A stretch of 64,000 nucleotides of DNA from Clostridium sp. DL-VIII (GTDB taxonomy: Bacteria > Bacillota > Clostridia > Clostridiales > Clostridiaceae): contig NZ_CM001240.1 in assembly GCF_000230835.1 (NCBI RefSeq), positions 6,032,279-6,096,278 on the forward strand. Reading direction: 5' to 3'. The first letter of the stretch is position 1; every line of letters begins with the position of its first letter. The position numbers and the translations under genes were made by a program. The notes below the pieces were generated by a model. That model had not been told where the DNA came from, did no database searches, and saw nothing but the letters and a program-made list of their open reading frames with translations. This document shows positions 63,319-64,000 of this stretch, one piece after another.

Positions 63319-64000
63319 TCACTTTAATTTCTTTAATATAACTTTAAATAACCAATTTGGCATATACTTAATTAAAATTTCAAAATACGCTTCTTTTTCA
63401 TTCAGATATTTATATTTAAATATCTCAAAAATCTTTTTATTTATCCTAGCATAACAAAAAGATTCAACTCTTCTAAGAGCTTTACCATCCACATATTTTT
63501 TCACTTCATTTACTCGTTCTTTTAATATATTTACTCTCAATTTATAATAATCTTTTTTATTATAAATACCTTTGAAGCTTCCCGTCTGATTATTTCCATG
63601 TATTCTATATTTTACTAAGGTCTTATTCACGAAAGATATTTTACCATAAAAACTCCCTATAATGCAAAGCCATTGATCATGAATAGTAACTTTTGAAAAA
63701 GGAATTGATTTTTTAGCTATCTCACTGCTTATAAGCATGCAGCAACCCGAAACACAATTTTTGAAGAAAAATTTAGAGAATAAATTTTCGCCTTCAACAT
63801 ATTCTATTCTAGGTTTTACTTCTATTAATGATTTTGCTGTAACCGCACCATTGCTATCTATGACAGACATATCACTATAAGCAAGTACAGAATTTTCTTT
63901 AATTATTTTATAAACTAATATTTGTATTTTATTACCTTCCCAAATATCGTCTTGATCGCAATAAGCGAAATATTCACCTTTTCCTATCCTTGTAAGCTCT
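63319..64000 (-). CDS. Family 2 glycosyltransferase, 5' end outside window
   Basis: The frame is open from the right edge to the stop at 63319 (about 226 codons visible). It shows GEYFAYCDQDDIWEGNKIQI, the acidic metal-binding block of GT2 enzymes of the rhamnosyltransferase type, then SDMSVIDSNG, TIHDQWLCIIGSFYGKI and YRIHGNNQTGS. An internal ATG at 63870 is not the start, because the upstream part is conserved. The gene begins outside the window. It is followed by rfbD, so a rhamnosyltransferase role is plausible. Confidence 0.88.
   Translation of the reverse strand, partial: ELTRIGKGEYFAYCDQDDIWEGNKIQILVYKIIKENSVLAYSDMSVIDSNGAVTAKSLIEVKPRIEYVEGENLFSKFFFKNCVSGCCMLISSEIAKKSIPFSKVTIHDQWLCIIGSFYGKISFVNKTLVKYRIHGNNQTGSFKGIYNKKDYYKLRVNILKERVNEVKKYVDGKALRRVESFCYARINKKIFEIFKYKYLNEKEAYFEILIKYMPNWLFKVILKKLK

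Overview
The window is AT-rich and low in GC. It has strong AGGAGG-type ribosome binding sites, secreted proteins with clostridial choline-binding-like (CW_binding) repeats, IS66 and IS30 elements, and a teichoic-acid-like locus. Together these suggest a Clostridium sensu stricto chromosome, possibly a solventogenic species of the C. beijerinckii / C. saccharoperbutylacetonicum type; the species is inference. Apart from the first gene and the first IS66 element, all genes lie on the minus strand.

Layout. (1) 1-17.9 kb: an array of secreted proteins carrying CW_binding repeats, with variable partner domains (an Asp-rich domain I cannot name, InlB/Flg_new repeats, Big_2 modules, cadherin-like beta-sandwich modules), interrupted by one chemotaxis receptor. 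(2) 18.15-20.97 kb: an apparently intact IS66 element with matching inverted repeats, a target duplication and a small passenger ORF. (3) 21-25.5 kb: decayed MNT nucleotidyltransferase pieces, an AAA/PD-(D/E)XK protein, a DUF4160/DUF2442 pair and an Rpn-family nuclease. (4) 25.6-30.3 kb: a third Asp-rich/CW_binding protein, a family 2 glycosyltransferase, a potassium channel and a HAD phosphatase. (5) 30.6-48.2 kb: secreted proteins built from BspA-type leucine-rich repeats, a transglutaminase-like domain and arrays of nearly identical Big_2 modules, none with a visible wall anchor. A dltB-dltD-dltA-dltC-like operon sits inside this group. (6) 48.4-51.75 kb: a decayed IS66 joined to the middle of a truncated IS30 transposase gene. 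(7) 51.75-64 kb: a polymer operon with rhamnosyltransferase-like and rfbD genes, an ABC-2 exporter, a two-domain glycosyltransferase/glycerophosphotransferase, tarI and tarJ homologues, a second glycosyltransferase, a second glycerophosphotransferase and an acyltransferase. It continues past the right edge.

How the parts may work together (inference): the right-hand operon would make and export a CDP-ribitol/CDP-glycerol-type wall polymer. The dlt-like operon would esterify it or a related polymer. The CW_binding proteins may dock on a wall polymer, while the Big_2/LRR/transglutaminase proteins are exported without an evident anchor.

Non-coding features include nine copies of a roughly 70-125 bp palindromic intergenic repeat, many rho-independent terminators, a GC-richer leader with a closing stem before the cadherin-like gene at 13.9-15.4 kb, and a candidate 18-codon ORF just upstream of a strong terminator. 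Two secreted-protein genes are split by frameshifts, a third probably carries an in-frame stop, and several IS genes are broken.
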